From NCBI RefSeq assembly GCF_019649055.1, contig NW_026570223.1, forward strand, positions 3,224,001-3,288,000: 64,000 nucleotides of DNA. Direction: 5' to 3'. Below are positions 26,422-39,219 of this stretch, one piece after another (positions within the stretch are counted from its first letter, which is position 1; each line of letters begins with the position of its first letter). A program made the translations under genes and the position numbers. This DNA is from Paramacrobiotus metropolitanus. Its lineage: Eukaryota > Tardigrada > Eutardigrada > Parachela > Macrobiotidae. Below the pieces are notes generated by a model. The model saw nothing but the letters and a program-made list of their open reading frames with translations, searched no databases and was not told where the DNA came from.

Positions 26422-27549
26422 CGTAAAAATGGGTAGATCTACAACAGTCTCCTTTTCTTATAACACAACGAGGTTCGGCGTATTACACCCAAATCGGATG
26501 GCTTTTCACCTCATGCCAAAAAACACTCGGTCAAAAACAAATCTGTGACGTGGCTCGAGATCGCGGCGAGCACGCCGAGTATAACACTTACTGCAGAATT
26601 TAGTTTAACAGAACGAGTTGCCAACACGACGGGACAACAAAATCTGCTGTCAAAAATCTTGACCTCGGCCCAAGATAAAAACGTTGTTCTACGCCAGGTA
26701 CCGTAGTTATGGGGTAAAAAACCTGGATGATCGAGAAAAGGATATTCCCACGTCACCAGAGAAATATAAGCTCTGCGTCGTCGTGAACGATCCACGCAGG
26801 GAAGCAGGTCAGTGCTCAGTGGCGTGACGCACAGAGGCTCACGTTGGGCTGCTGACTGAACTATAGCGACCTTCATTATTTTTTATATTATAAGCAAGCC
26901 ACCAACATTGTAAATTTGTAACAGTATAGATACATATCAGAAAAAGGGCTGGCATACGACACAAAATTTAAATCTATCTTGAATAAAAAAGTTCGTATTT
27001 ACTTCCTACTTACGATTTAAAAAAATATTTCAAAATATTCAAATTATTGATAAACACTTCGCCTGGTATTGCCACAACCCACTGTGTTGCAGTGCTGCGA
27101 CTGCCACGCCACAAACTTGGTTACACCAGAATAAAGTAAGCGCCCCACTCCGAAGAGCGCCAAGACGTCACTTGATTTTTCGCCGTCTGTTTTGGTTTTT
27201 CAGTCATCTCTTTGCTTTCAGGTCTTTTCTGACTTTCTCTTTACATTTTCCACAGCCGTCAGACTTCAGAGTTAATTTTTGATTTTTGGTTGCCTTTGTA
27301 ATTCGACAGATTTTAATGTTAACTTATTTTCCAGTTTTTATAGCTTTAATCTCTTGTGGTCCTTTCGTGAAAATTTTCCGCAGTACGCTGCCGTCTGACC
27401 TGTAAGTTGTGCATAGCATAAACAGCGAGTCGCTTTGTTTTGGCTTTTCGTAAACTCCGGAGCTCGTTATGTCTTTTAGATCTTTGAGATAGGAAAATAA
27501 AATACAATAGTTTGACATGGCTTCCTGATGTTTATTTGCAGTTTGCAGA
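26422..27549. promoter_or_regulatory. Shared divergent intergenic region between KDEL receptor and SEC20
   Basis: About 1.1 kb separates the two start codons, which point away from each other, so both promoters must lie here unless there are distal 5' exons. An open frame of 121 codons (26876-26511, minus) has no recognisable features. No TATA box or initiator could be assigned with confidence. Confidence 0.45.
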
Positions 27550-28884
27550 ATGTCTTCGGACCCTGATGTCAGTGTCGCACTCAAGCAGAAAGACTGTCGA
27601 AACGTTCTCGTTCGAGCAGATATCGACTTGAACAAAATCCTGGAGGGAATTTTGACAGCTGGTTCGCGCCAAGAAATGGATTCTTTGCTAGCATCGTCGC
27701 GGAGAATATTTTCCTTGGCAGAACAGCATTTAGAGGTGGGAGTAAGACTCAGTAGGTACTGTATTTGGCTGCTTGTCGATGTGATGTACGCAGTACTTTT
27801 GATACCTGACCATTGATTAATGGCTCTCACTATCTTATAAGTGATAAGTGCGTTTTAAAATTATAGTTGCATCTGTTTTTCTGAGCTATGGTTGACATAA
27901 GTCGGGTTTTTCACACGCATCGTAATCAGTAGTTGTGAATTAGTTGTTGTTGTTACTTATTTTTGTAAATTGAAAATCTTTGCCGTTGGTATCGCTTTTT
28001 ACATTTTGTTTGAATTGTTATATTTCGTTTCTTCCGTCAGTAGATGATGGAGTCTCTTCTATCACAAATATCCAGCCCGAAAGAAAAAGATACTCTGAAA
28101 ACCGAAGCCGAACAAAGGGCCAAGCAGTTTAAAACGTAAGCAGAGTGCAGAAACGCACTTACTTTGTTACTTTAGTACGTATACTCAGAGAAACTGCATT
28201 ATGTATTTTTATGTAGTGCGTGCAAACTTCGGCGCCACATATTTTCTGAAATACAGATTGCAGGCGGAAATAAGGTCTGCTGTGGTCCAAAGACTGGCTG
28301 CGCTTGATAAACAACAACGTTCCGAGTTGCTGGACGAATCAGGAGGAACGAATCCTTCCAACAGCAAAAATTCGTCAGATGCCAAGAATAATCCCGGCGT
28401 CAGGAACTACATGACGCAGGCGGAAATGGCCACCGCTAGCTCGCAGGGCACCGAAGATCTTGTGCGTATAAGAAGGAATTTGGTTCGGCAAGTGGAACAA
28501 AGTGGAGAATCAATCCAGACCCTCGGTACAGAATTTTGTACATCCATAATTCTTTAACGCCGTTCATGTAAATGTAATAAAACAAATTATGACGATTGGA
28601 TTTCAGCCACTTCATCGGAGACGCTTGGAAAAATCAACGATGAATATCAGAGTATGGGTTCGACAATTCAGCAGGGTGGACGGCTCATTGATAAATATGG
28701 ACGGCGGCAGTTTACGGATAAAATTTTGATCACATTAGGTTTCGCATTTTTCTTTTTGGTATGCGCATACATAGTGAATAAACGTTTGTTTGGAGGATTT
28801 AACTGGTTCACGTTTTTCCTGGAGTTTTTCTTCCCCAGCAACGCCATACCGGAAATGGAACGGAAAGTACGTAAGGAACTGTAA
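27550..28884 (+). CDS. BNIP1: Vesicle transport protein SEC20/BNIP1 (ER Q-SNARE), 4 exons, 274 aa
   Basis: ER-resident SNARE for fusion of Golgi-derived COPI vesicles. Exons 27550-27735, 28044-28135, 28257-28525 and 28607-28884 join in phase. The N-terminal half is helical and charged. The SNARE-like stretch runs from the third exon (LVRQVEQSGESIQTLATSS) into DEYQSMGSTIQQGGRLIDKY, close to human BNIP1 (EEFKSMSGTIQLGRKLITKY). One membrane anchor follows (ILITLGFAFFFLVCAYIV, then NKRLF). Unlike human BNIP1, a tail of about 35 residues follows the anchor. It contains another hydrophobic aromatic stretch and ends in RKEL, reminiscent of the HDEL end of yeast Sec20. The first-exon start is the first ATG in frame. 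Confidence 0.88.
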
Positions 28885-29214
28885 CAAAGGCTTTTTTGCT
28901 TTGCTACTGGTAAGTTAAAAAGCTGGTAACTGTTTTGCTTTACTATCTGTTCTTTTCCACCTTGGAATTTTTTGGAACCGTCAGTATCAATAAAAATGAA
29001 TAAATTCAGCGCACTGTACTTCGGAGTTACATATTATAGTTTGCATCTATTCTACTAGAACATGCTGAAGTATTTCTTTGTCAAAAATTCTCATTTCCCT
29101 TTCTCATTTCCATCCAGTTTGGTACGAAAACCGATCTCTTGTCGACGGCAACCAAACTACTTAAGACTAGAAACGCAAATTTCACAGACAATTTTGAGTC
29201 AGAATTCAGTGTCT
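28885..29214. terminator. Convergent 3' spacer with SEC20 poly(A) signals
   Basis: 330 bp between the SEC20 stop (plus) and WWOX stop (minus). Plus-strand AATAAA occurs at 28989-28994 and 28999-29004, about 105-115 nt after the SEC20 stop. No clear AATAAA was seen for WWOX. Confidence 0.5.
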
Positions 29215-31255
29215 TCACAACCTTCCAAATTTTCCGATCATTTCTTGGCAAATATCCCATAATTTCTCAGCACATCGAGTATCATCTGCCACTTTGATAG
29301 GATCGCATAACCAACAATTATTCCAGTATTTCCCGCCTATTCTAGCCAGTTCCGGTGCAGCGGCGCAGTAGGCTGTAGTTGCCGCTCCTTGTTCCAAACT
29401 TTTAGTGAAGGGCCGTACCAATCCGAAAGCTAGCCTCCACACCCACCAAGACCGACTAAGGCCGGTATTAACCATATTTCCCGGATGAAGAGAATAGAAG
29501 GTTATTCCATCCTTCGACCAGTGTTCCTGTAGATACTTCGCCAGAATGATTTGACACAACTTCGTATTGGCGTATTGCATCCATGCAGAATATGATCGCT
29601 GAGGTGGCGAAAGCGTACTTTGAGTCAACGTAGCGAGCGAAATATCGGATCCCCTAAATAAAAAAATCTAGGGATTACTTAATTATTAGCAAACTATACC
29701 AGCGGGCGTACCTGTGGGATTCACTGGAAACGAATATCACTCTCGACGGTGAAGATGCAGTTAAGAGTGGCTTTAGCAAGATCAAAAGGTATAACTGACT
29801 CAAAACGTTGATCTGGAACATACTCTCATATCCGTCAATTGTTTGTTGGTAAGGTGTGCCAAATACTCCGGCGTTTAAGATCAAACCATGAAGTGGTCTG
29901 AAAAAATTTTATTATTAATTTCAGCACTTCCCGACTGAAAAGCGGGAAAAAACGCACATTTGCTTGGCGATTAGTCGTTCGGAAAAATATCTAACACTTT
30001 CATGAGAAGTGAGATCAAGTGGGACGAAATCCGCCTGGTGTTGTGGATTCTCGATCTGAAGAGATCGACAGATCTCCGAACCCTTCTTTGCATCGCGTCC
30101 GGTGAAAACAACATGTGCTCCCTTCCGCACCAAAGCCTGCACGGTAGCAGTGCCTACAAAGTGCAGACCATTCAAAGGTAACAAAAATAGTTTTCATTAT
30201 GAAGACTCCGATAATTAAGCACTATCGAATACTTTTCTAGGGAATGCCCAGCCAATAGGCAATCGCTACGAGTATAGTCGGTACGGGGTGCACCTTACCA
30301 ATTCCTGATGTTCCTCCAGTTACCAAGAATGTTTTCCCGGTTAACTCAAGGCCACTGAGAACCTGCTCAGCGGTGGAATTTGCGTCGAATCGCTGTTTGA
30401 GCTCGTCCATGGAAATTAATTTCTCACCGACGGGAACAGCAAATTTTAAACGTGGATCGAGGTAGGATGTTGATTTTTGCAAATGACTGTAAAAAGCGCA
30501 TAAAATTATTTACGATTAATTACTGGACTGCCACAGACACCCATTCGTTTCATGCCAGCAGCATGGCATGCCTGAAGTGTATTACGTATGTACACAAGCG
30601 AATAGAAGCCGGTCAAAAAAATCGCAAATTACAGTACGAAAGAAATGGCGATTAATTTTAACAGATGACGATGATTCACAATAATACTCGTAATTAATAA
30701 TATTCAGTACGTTGCTTGCCGGAATACTTCCTAACTACTTACTTTACAAACAAAACTTCGTCGGAGTTGACGACTATTCTCTCAGACCCAAATGGAAGAT
30801 CTGAAAATATGTAAACATTAACAAGTAAGCAGTACGCGTATTTTCATCATAATCCGATATTTTTGTAAGAAAGTACGTCATATAGGTAAGTGATATAACA
30901 TATTAAATCCTGGTCGTATGTACTTATTTCTGACAACGCGTACAGTAATCGTTTGATTTGGATCACCTAGGACTGTTTCAAAATCAGAATCAAGTTGTTC
31001 AAAGCTTCGGGTATCTTACGCTTATCAGTCTGGAAACGCTGCAAGGTTTTAGGATGCTCCCACTGTACAAAATGTCCAACAGTGCTAGAGAAGTCAAAGC
31101 CGTCAGAATACTTGCCAATCAAATTATTTTATCAGACACATCAACTGTGGTACTTACTCTACGAAAAGGACGGCACCATCAGTGCATACTCGAGCCACCC
31201 ATTTTCCAGATAAAACTATCGACGATGCGTTATCAGCAATCTCAGAATCTTCCAT
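29215..31255 (-). CDS. WWOX: WW domain-containing oxidoreductase (WWOX), 7 exons, 409 aa
   Basis: Exons 31255-31158, 31084-31020, 30800-30743, 30486-30299, 30153-29958, 29897-29712 and 29653-29215 join in phase to 409 aa (human 414). WW1 spans about residues 15-47 with Trp19 and Trp41 (QWEHPKT). WW2 spans about 56-86 and ends TSYLDPRL like human WWOX, but the first Trp position is Ser60, while the second-position Tyr82 is as in human. The SDR domain follows: TGGTSGIG, NAG, VSSESHR and Tyr291-xxx-Lys295 (human Tyr293/Lys297), then LHPGNM and PFTKSLEQGAATTAYC. It is predicted to be a scaffold for PPxY proteins and an oxidoreductase. A WW-less paralogue lies 7 kb away on the same strand. Confidence 0.94.
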
Positions 31256-33010
31256 AAGCAGATAAGCAAAAGCTGCAAAATTCACAAAATTTGTCATGCA
31301 AACTGTCTTGCTCAGGCTAAAAATAGGGCCAAAAGGAACTAGTACGAGTATTGGTAATACCGTAACAGGAGACTTTTACAACATCGTGCAAAAACAGAAT
31401 AACCTAACAATTGATCTTCAAAATCGCTTCAAACTGTAGGCTTTGGGCTTCTTGCACCGCATAACCACTATGGCATAACATTGTACCCAGTGCGATTTTC
31501 TTGGGCGGGATGAACATGCCAGTCGAAAATGAAAATGACGGCCGAAATTGAAATTCATGCCCACCCCGAGAATGCTGCCATTGGCTGGTAATTATCGTCG
31601 CGCTCGGAATTTCGTCGCGTTCGGAATTTCCGCTCTGGCAGACCGATTCTGAAGATTCCAAAAACTTTGATTTTTGGCATTTTCGTTTGGGGGGCTTGGG
31701 GCGTGTAGGGCGGAATGACTGGCATGACCAAATGCAGTCGCAATTGCCATCTCCTTTTAACGTCCAGCTACGTATATACGTATTTACTTATCCGCATATA
31801 TTTTCGTTCTTGCTTGTGTACTAGAAGTGTAGAACACGAATCCTACCCCGATGGCATTAAGTATGTCCCAGAAAGTTTACCGTTCAGCCGTGCTAGAGAA
31901 GCCATGCGTGTTGCAATTGAATTTCTTTTAAGAAAGTTTTTGTTATCCCAGGTCATAAGTAGTGCTGTAGACTTTTAATCAGCAGAGAAATTCTGGAGGC
32001 AATTAGATGTTGATTTTAGACTACGTGTGCGTAAGTCTGGTGTCTCCGGGTCAATTGATGAATTTTCTATTTTCGTGTTACGAATAAAAGGGGACTCCCC
32101 GAAGCGGTTATCCGCGAATGCGATGAAAAGATTTGAATATCAAACATCAAAACAGCGCCTAGTATAAAAAAGCCGTTTACAATAATGTAGGTTTTTTTTG
32201 TAATAATCAAGTAGATAAAACTAAAGCGAGAAAAGGCTAAACAAAAAGTTACAACAACGACAAACGGTAACTGTCGGTATGTTTTAAAAAAACCACGAAT
32301 AATACTGTTGTACTAGTACGAGTACTAGTACAATTCAGACAGCGGATAATTATTTTACAGTCAAATCATGCTCATTTATGGCGTTGCAAATCGCACGGCT
32401 GTGTAAAGAAACTGACACGGCAGACCAAAATGAATTGAAAATGCCAATCGAGCACGGGGCGGAATTTGAATTTTCGTATCCTTTAGAATTTTGCCACGAG
32501 CGGCACTTTGTCATCGCACGCGGTCTATTGATACAAAATGAAACACAATTATTTTAAAATTTGAAGGTCTTTTAGAAAGCACAACAAAGCACTTGTCTGC
32601 CATACGGGTGGGGCAGCGACAAACGCTGAATGAAACCAGCTGATTCTGACTTCAGTTCGTTCTCTGTTTTGGCTGTTTGTACACTAGTACTATTTCGTGA
32701 TTGAAAAACGGCGCTAATAAAAAATGAACTGTAAAAATATGATATGAACATACTGTATGTAATTAATGGTGCAGTGTAAAAACAACTATGCACTTGTACG
32801 AGTTTTTATAACTATTACAGCAACTGCCATGGTGCAGAGACGAAGAATCCATAATTACAGTATGGTGTTCCAGACGTTCATGATTGCATCTTTTCATTCT
32901 CTTGCTAAGTTTTGCAGTTTCGGTGCATCAGTCCATCAGCAAACTTGCATTTGCTGCTAATCCTGTTGTTGTTGGTGAGGTAAATTTTGTATTTGGAGAC
33001 TTATTCCAGA
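31256..33010. other. Intergenic, divergent WWOX/LACTB upstream region
   Basis: 1.75 kb between divergent genes. An 18-bp tandem near-repeat (GTCGCG..CGGAATTTC twice) sits at about 31604-31632. Short ORFs only. No promoter motif could be assigned with confidence. Confidence 0.5.
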
Positions 33011-35477
33011 ATGTCTTCTTTTGCCACAAAATCCCTAACAACTGCAGCTACTGCATTCGCAGCTTATTCCTTGGTGAGTCGAATGCAAAAGAAGAAGATT
33101 CTGAATGCAGACACCGCGTTCGTCAGGAACTACGATGTCAGCGATTTCGCCGTCGCGCGACTCCATTTGGTGAATAATTTCTGGCTTCCCGATCCGCATT
33201 CACCGCCAATGGTCGCTGCTCCGGCTCCGCCACCTCCTTTTCCGCACTTACTGGGTCCGAACGTTATGAATAACAATTTGGATACCAATGTCAGTCTTGT
33301 GGATGCGACGCCCGTTACAGATTACAGTGAAGATGAAATGGATTGGGTCGGCATTGGACCATCTGCTGTTGGCGCCGTGGGATCCGTATTATTCCATCAT
33401 GGTTACAACAGAAAGCTGTCCCTGCAGGAAGCCGTGCGTCGATCGCGCGGATTATTGCAGCGGCATAGGGAAGAGATTGGCGATCCTGGAATGGTTGTAG
33501 GGGTTAGTATTGACGGGCGCGTCGTGTGGACGGAGGGACTGGGATATGCTGATTTCGAGAATCGAGTGCCGTGCCATGCGCAAACTGTCATGCGGATTGC
33601 CAGCATAGGCAAGGCCGTATCTATGACTATTATTGCAAAATTGTGGGAAGAAGGGAAGCTGGATTTAGATAAACCGATCCAGGAATATGTGCCTGATTTT
33701 CCTTTCAAAGAGTTTAATGGAAAACCGGTAAGTAATGATTTTGATTATTATTATTGTTATTATTACATATTATCATCACTCTACAGTAACCAACTCTTTT
33801 CAATGGAGATGTCTTACGAGGCTTTAGGAAAATGTTTTGAATTAAAAACTGGTCCATTTAGCATACATATTGCTTTGAAATTCCGGCGCTGGATTTGCAA
33901 AAAAAACAACTTTAGTGGTAATTGAAAACTGTCAAAAATTACTGCTGTAGAAGTACTGAGGAAATGCTAGACGGAATATTTTTCCTGAGGCGTGAGGAAT
34001 GTGTCATTCATTTATTTATACGTACTATATTATTATATCTTTATTCTTCCTGTACATACGTTTACTGTAATTGGCGATATGCCGAAATTTTGATGCCTTT
34101 GCGATAAAGTGCTATCTTGGTAAAATTACGCAAGTTTTGGTATCATCACTAATTTGCCAATGATTTTTGGACGAGCACATATGAGTAACATTCTAAATTG
34201 ATTGCCTCATAATTTATAGGATTCCATTAATTAAGTACGCTTAGGGACACGTCTTATAAATTGTAATGTGGTTTTAACTTTTAGGTCACCATTACCTGTC
34301 GACAACTGGTTTCACATCTCGGCGGCATACGGCATTATTCGAAGATCAAAAAGCCTGATGCAACAACAGACGACACGGCTTCGTTATTGAAAAACGAAAA
34401 GGATATTCCAGTGAAACAGCCTGTACTTGCTAGATACAACGAATTTGAAGAAAAGGAATACTACATTAAAGAGCACTATAAGACCATAAACGAGTCCTTG
34501 AACATTTTTAAAGATGACCCTTTATTAAACGAACCGGGTAAGTTAAGACATTCCACTGTTCTACAAAAAATAGACATTTCATTTCTTAATTAACAATGCG
34601 ATTACAGAATGCGGATAAGACGTAGCATTAAAATGTATCTTATCGTTTTGTATTAGGTGAGGAGTACCTGTATACAACTCACGGTTGGACATTATTGTGT
34701 GCCGTGATAGAAGCGGTTACTAAACGGAAGATAACGGATTGCCTGAAGGATCTCTTCCGGGATCTGGACATGCAGAATACATATTTGGATGAGCACGAAC
34801 CAATTGTCTATTATCGATCTCGGTACGTCTGCTTATGTTATGTAATTTTTTATACAACCCTATGCCAATAGGGTTATTGTTTTTTTCTTTGGAGTTAAGT
34901 AAAAGATATGCATGCGCAATATTCGGTTTGTCATTTGGTTATTTTGATCTGAACATATTGATGTAGAAACTATCGGAGAGACAAAAGTGGCCGATTGCAG
35001 AACGCTCCATACGTCGACAACTCTTACAAATGGGCTGGTGGAGGCTTACTCTCCACTGTGACAGATCTTCTGAAATTTGCTCATGTTTTGATTTATTCTT
35101 TCCAATGGAAGGAAGGTCTTCCGGTGGGATATCTGAAACCAGCGACTCTGCAGAATATGTGGACGCTGGTTGATAAAACGAAAAAGAACCAATATGCTGA
35201 AGGTGGTTACGGAATGGGGTGGTGTGTAGTACCGGAAAAGCGATTCGGTGCATGGTGCTTCCGCCAGCCACACGTGGCCTACCACACCGGCGGAGCTATT
35301 GGAGCCAGTTCGGTACTGACAATTATCCCACGAGAAAGGAAGGATGAGGAAGGTCATGAAGCACCGCCGCGTGGAATAGCCGTAACCCTTATCGCTAACC
35401 TGGAACGAGCGGCATTGTATAGGAAATCCGTCGAGGTTGCTCAATTATTTGACCAAGTCGATGTATCTTCGCTATGA
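33011..35477 (+). CDS. LACTB: Serine beta-lactamase-like protein LACTB, mitochondrial, 4 exons, 548 aa
   Basis: Penicillin-binding-protein/class C beta-lactamase fold enzyme of the mitochondrial intermembrane space; mammalian LACTB is a filament-forming protease linked to phospholipid metabolism. Exons 33011-33727, 34285-34537, 34657-34822 and 34967-35477 join in phase; 548 aa against human 547. The N-terminus (MSSFATKSLTTAATAFAAYS) looks like a mitochondrial leader. The catalytic SxxK is Ser198-IGK201 in MRIASIGK. YTTHGW matches the YST motif region of LACTB. The third motif HTGGA has His485. Strong family blocks include KLDLDKPIQEYVPDFP and YVDNSYKWAGGG. The proline-rich segment after the leader is variable in the family. 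The start Met at 33011 is the first ATG in this frame. Confidence 0.95.
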
Positions 35478-38400
35478 TTCAAGCGGCTTTAGTGTCTTAA
35501 AGATTTTAAAAGAATATTTCTTAATTCATGCACAGTTGAGCAAAGGATTTAATAATTGACATGTACAATGCTTTTTTAGTTTTAATTCATCAGAAAGCGT
35601 GCAAATGCAGTTTCCTGTACAGCAGTATTCTCGCCTAAAAGGATGCGCAGCTGTAATGATCTTTCTGTTGTATTAAAGATGACACTTCGTAGTTTATTTA
35701 ACTCCAGAATGAAGAAATAAACTACTTGGTCAAAGGATATCATGTTTAATCACTTTATGTTGCCGGACATTAACTGATTTTTTATAGAAGCACCAAGTAC
35801 GTCATTACTTTCGTCGCATTGCTTACATGTTGAATGATAAAATCTTAAATTTGGGCTACAGTTTCCGGCTTTCAGAATTTCCACCTCCTGTATAGATATT
35901 TTGTGATACTGGATAGTGCAGGCAGCATGTATGTAAAATTTTCCTTTTTCGGTTTTTATGTCTGACAAATCTGATTGTCCGAGGTGAAGGCTGTGTAAGC
36001 ACTTTATTTTTAAGAACACGTGTGCTTCTGTAATTTTCCTGCTGAAAATCGCATGCGTCAGTATTGCGACGGATGATGTATGTATGTGATAAACTGATAA
36101 TTAGATCGTGTGATGCATATTTTTCCACGCCGACGAATAATTTTACCGAAAAAATAGACATGTTTGGATTGCATGACCCGAATATGCTGACTAGGTAGTT
36201 TGCTGGCACGCGGTATTCACGCCAAATGACAATGAATAATTGAGAAATTTCCCTTTTGGCGCCGAAAGTGTCGCATGCGTCCTTTACGGCAACAAAGCTT
36301 TCAAGCGCTCCCGCTTCTTTCGCCCCATTATTCCGGGAAAGTGGGAAATGCAAAAGGAGCGGGTCTAATCCGAACGATATGGTCATAAGCGTCACTCTGT
36401 CGTGGCAGTTTTGTTCTATCTCAGTAATAACCAATAACAACTGATTTCAACGATTCGCCGGTTGCTCTACTTGCCTGAAGGGCAGTTTCGAGGGAAGTGA
36501 ACTGCTTTTGGCCTGCTTACTTGTTCATGAGGCATGGCCAGCGAGACAGAAACTACAGAATAGCGTATAGTGATAGAATTGTCCGAAACCGGTATTGACA
36601 GACTTTTCTCGTTTCTGTCCAGTTACTTCTGAAGGTTGATCTTGATCCATCCCGGCAGTTGCAACAGCACCACCTCGTGGTTCGCGAATCGCGATATACA
36701 CATACAGTTTGTCGAGATTCAAGTCTATACTGCGGTACTTATTATAACACACAGGCCGCCGAAATTTCAGTTCTAACGGTCGGAAAGTTTCTGGAAAATC
36801 ACCAGATTTAGAAATTATCCCAGTTTGGCTGTGGTGTATAATGCGGGAGAATGTCGGTTATGGAGAGCAAGCCGGATTATTTTCTGAATCCTCGCGAACT
36901 TGATTATGTGGATTTGCTGTGCGCGAGGCAGTCCGTGGATTCAGCCCCATTTTTTCCAGTATTTATCCTCAGATGACAGTAGATTTTTCTAATTCTTCTG
37001 AGATTTTTATACTTACTTATTGAAGAGACATTATATATCTGTGTTGTTGGTGATTTTCCCCGGCTGAGTGGACAACGTGTTATCAAGTCGAGTGGTTTAT
37101 TATATAAACCTATTGGAGTTCATATAATTTCAAGGTATAAATTTTAGTACCAAAAACCGGTGATTTTCGGCATTAGCATATAACGGCTCGTAGTGTTCAA
37201 CTTCATTGCAGGAAATTTTTCGGTTCGGGAGATGGCTGTGGGCGCGCAACAGTATGTCGCAGTCCCGTTCGATGATGGTGAGTGCAGTGCGGCGTTGGGT
37301 TCTTAGTACAGATAGATACAGTTCTAAAAACTTATTTTTTCTAAGGAACCTTTGATCTCTCACCGTGTGCGATTAGGAATGCAGTTTCCCTTTTTGTGCA
37401 ATGCGCTGTGCCTAGTGTTCAGTACTTATTACAGACTTTTTACAGTGCCCGCTAGCAAAAAACGATAGATTGCTGTCACGACTCACTGCTAACAACGCTT
37501 CCGGCGCCGGGTTTGTTATATGTAGACTGCAGTGCGGTGGTTCCCGTACGGCGTTTTGTGGAATAGTACAGCAGTGGAATTTTGACCGTTGGCGTAATGA
37601 TTTGTGCACATACTTCGTAAAGTTCAGAATAAAGTTTGTTTTACTGGACCATGGTCAGAGGATTTTTGCAGTTTATGGATTGTAATGTTCGCACACATGT
37701 AGCCCAGTAAAACCGTCAGATACTCAGTGCATTATGATATCAGATTTGACATCTCTCTCTTTTCTTTTAGGATGGTAACTAATAAAACTTCTAGAAGAGT
37801 TATAAATTTAAGATTTTTACAATGGTTTATAAAGAACTGTGGTTATCCGGTAGAGGGAAGCTTGTCTGGCTGATTTTAGAATTTTCTTCCGATAAAGTTG
37901 TATAAATGTGCAATGCGCTTGAATTGAACTATAAATGCCAAAATTACTGTGCTGTGAGTAAAGTTTTAAATTGAACCACCTAATTTAAAATTTGCAAATC
38001 TATATTAGTTATTAGTTATTTCCACAGAAATGAACTTTGCACTCTGTTGAGTTTGCTACATTATATTGTACGCATCGTTCAGATCTTACGATTGGACTTC
38101 GCCATTTCAGTGAGCTATGTATGTATTACGATAATGTATCGATGCCCCACATTCTTGCGAAAAATTGTATCCACGCTCTGTGTTCAATTTATAATGTGAC
38201 TGGCAATTTAAAAAGCAAAAGTTTACTTAGATTTTAATTCAGCAGTTGTGATTCCAACTCGAAATACTGCGTTTGCAGTTTTTCAGCAAAAGTATTATTG
38301 CAGTTATGCAGTCTGGCTTGGCGATAGCTAAAGGTTAGCACGAGAGTGCGCTAACTTTGTTTCACAAAACACGGATACATTGCAGATGGAGATCGAAAAC

Positions 38401-39219
38401 AAGGAGTTTACGTTGACGCTGAAAGGTTGTCGACGTAGTAAACAGGCTTTTTCATCCATATTGCTGGAAATATTGTAAGTAATTCCTGTTCATTCCCACA
38501 TTTTAAAAAAAAACCGATCCTTTTAAAAGACCGATCAGAGAGCCTTACGTAGTGACTTTAAAATGGTTTTAACGGATGACCTATAGCTAAGTATGTTCAT
38601 CAGTAAATAATATCTTAGTTACCCGTGGCCGTGTGTACATGTCACATTCTTTTCTTTTTTCGACATGACGCCGATGTAATACGGTACCTGCTTTAGTGTA
38701 CAGATACTCTGAACTCGACAACACGTTTCGGAAAACAAATACTTGACATAAACTGTAGCCAACTTTTTTGGAGGATACGGTTATGTTATTGCAGTGGTCC
38801 CGCGGAAAAAGCATGGTTGACAATAAGTGCTTATACTCGAAATTAGCTTTAGTTTTTTCGCTGATGGAACAAATTTGTTTGAGCTGGGATGATGGATGGT
38901 TTACACTGTCCGCCAATACCGGCCATGGTCGCGAAGAACAATGCGTTGTTTGTAATGTTCCTTGTACCTACCAAGCCGCTTACAGTAAACACGGAAAATC
39001 TCCGTCGCACTTCAGCGAACACTAGCACAGTAATTCCTGACATAACTGAAGCTCTAAAGAGAGCTCACTCTTGAACTTGAGATAGTTAAATGCACAGTTA
39101 GCATATGACGCAGTAGAATTTAACTATATTTTCTTCGACACTCTGTGGTTATTCGCTTGTCGTTGACAGGAGCGCGACCTGTTCTGAACAGTCCTCCAGT
39201 ATTTGCATCCAGTCCAAGA
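35478..39219. other. Intergenic, 3.7 kb, no gene confidently supported
   Basis: A plus-strand AATAAA at 35716-35721 could serve LACTB. A 194-codon ORF (36440-35856, minus) is open but has no recognisable domains. Exon-like pieces with splice-consistent ends appear at 36852-36980 and about 37210-37278 (plus), but no family was recognised and they could not be joined to a neighbour. A short ATG ORF with a donor (38388-38476, plus) does not fit the phase of the downstream SLC37 gene. Confidence 0.4.

Noticed and set aside
26511-26876. 121-codon minus-strand ORF upstream of the KDEL receptor
   Set aside because: No domain; lies in the shared promoter region and could be UTR or chance.
32987-33010. 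Longer N-terminus for LACTB starting at a TTG codon
   Set aside because: Not an ATG; the ATG at 33011 begins a good mitochondrial leader and gives the family length.
35856-36440. 194-codon minus-strand ORF
   Set aside because: Long for chance, but no recognisable motif or splice partner; kept only as a note in the intergenic entry.
38388-38476. Short ATG ORF with GTAAGT as a possible first exon of the SLC37 gene
   Set aside because: Its phase does not match the acceptor before the SLC37 start frame.
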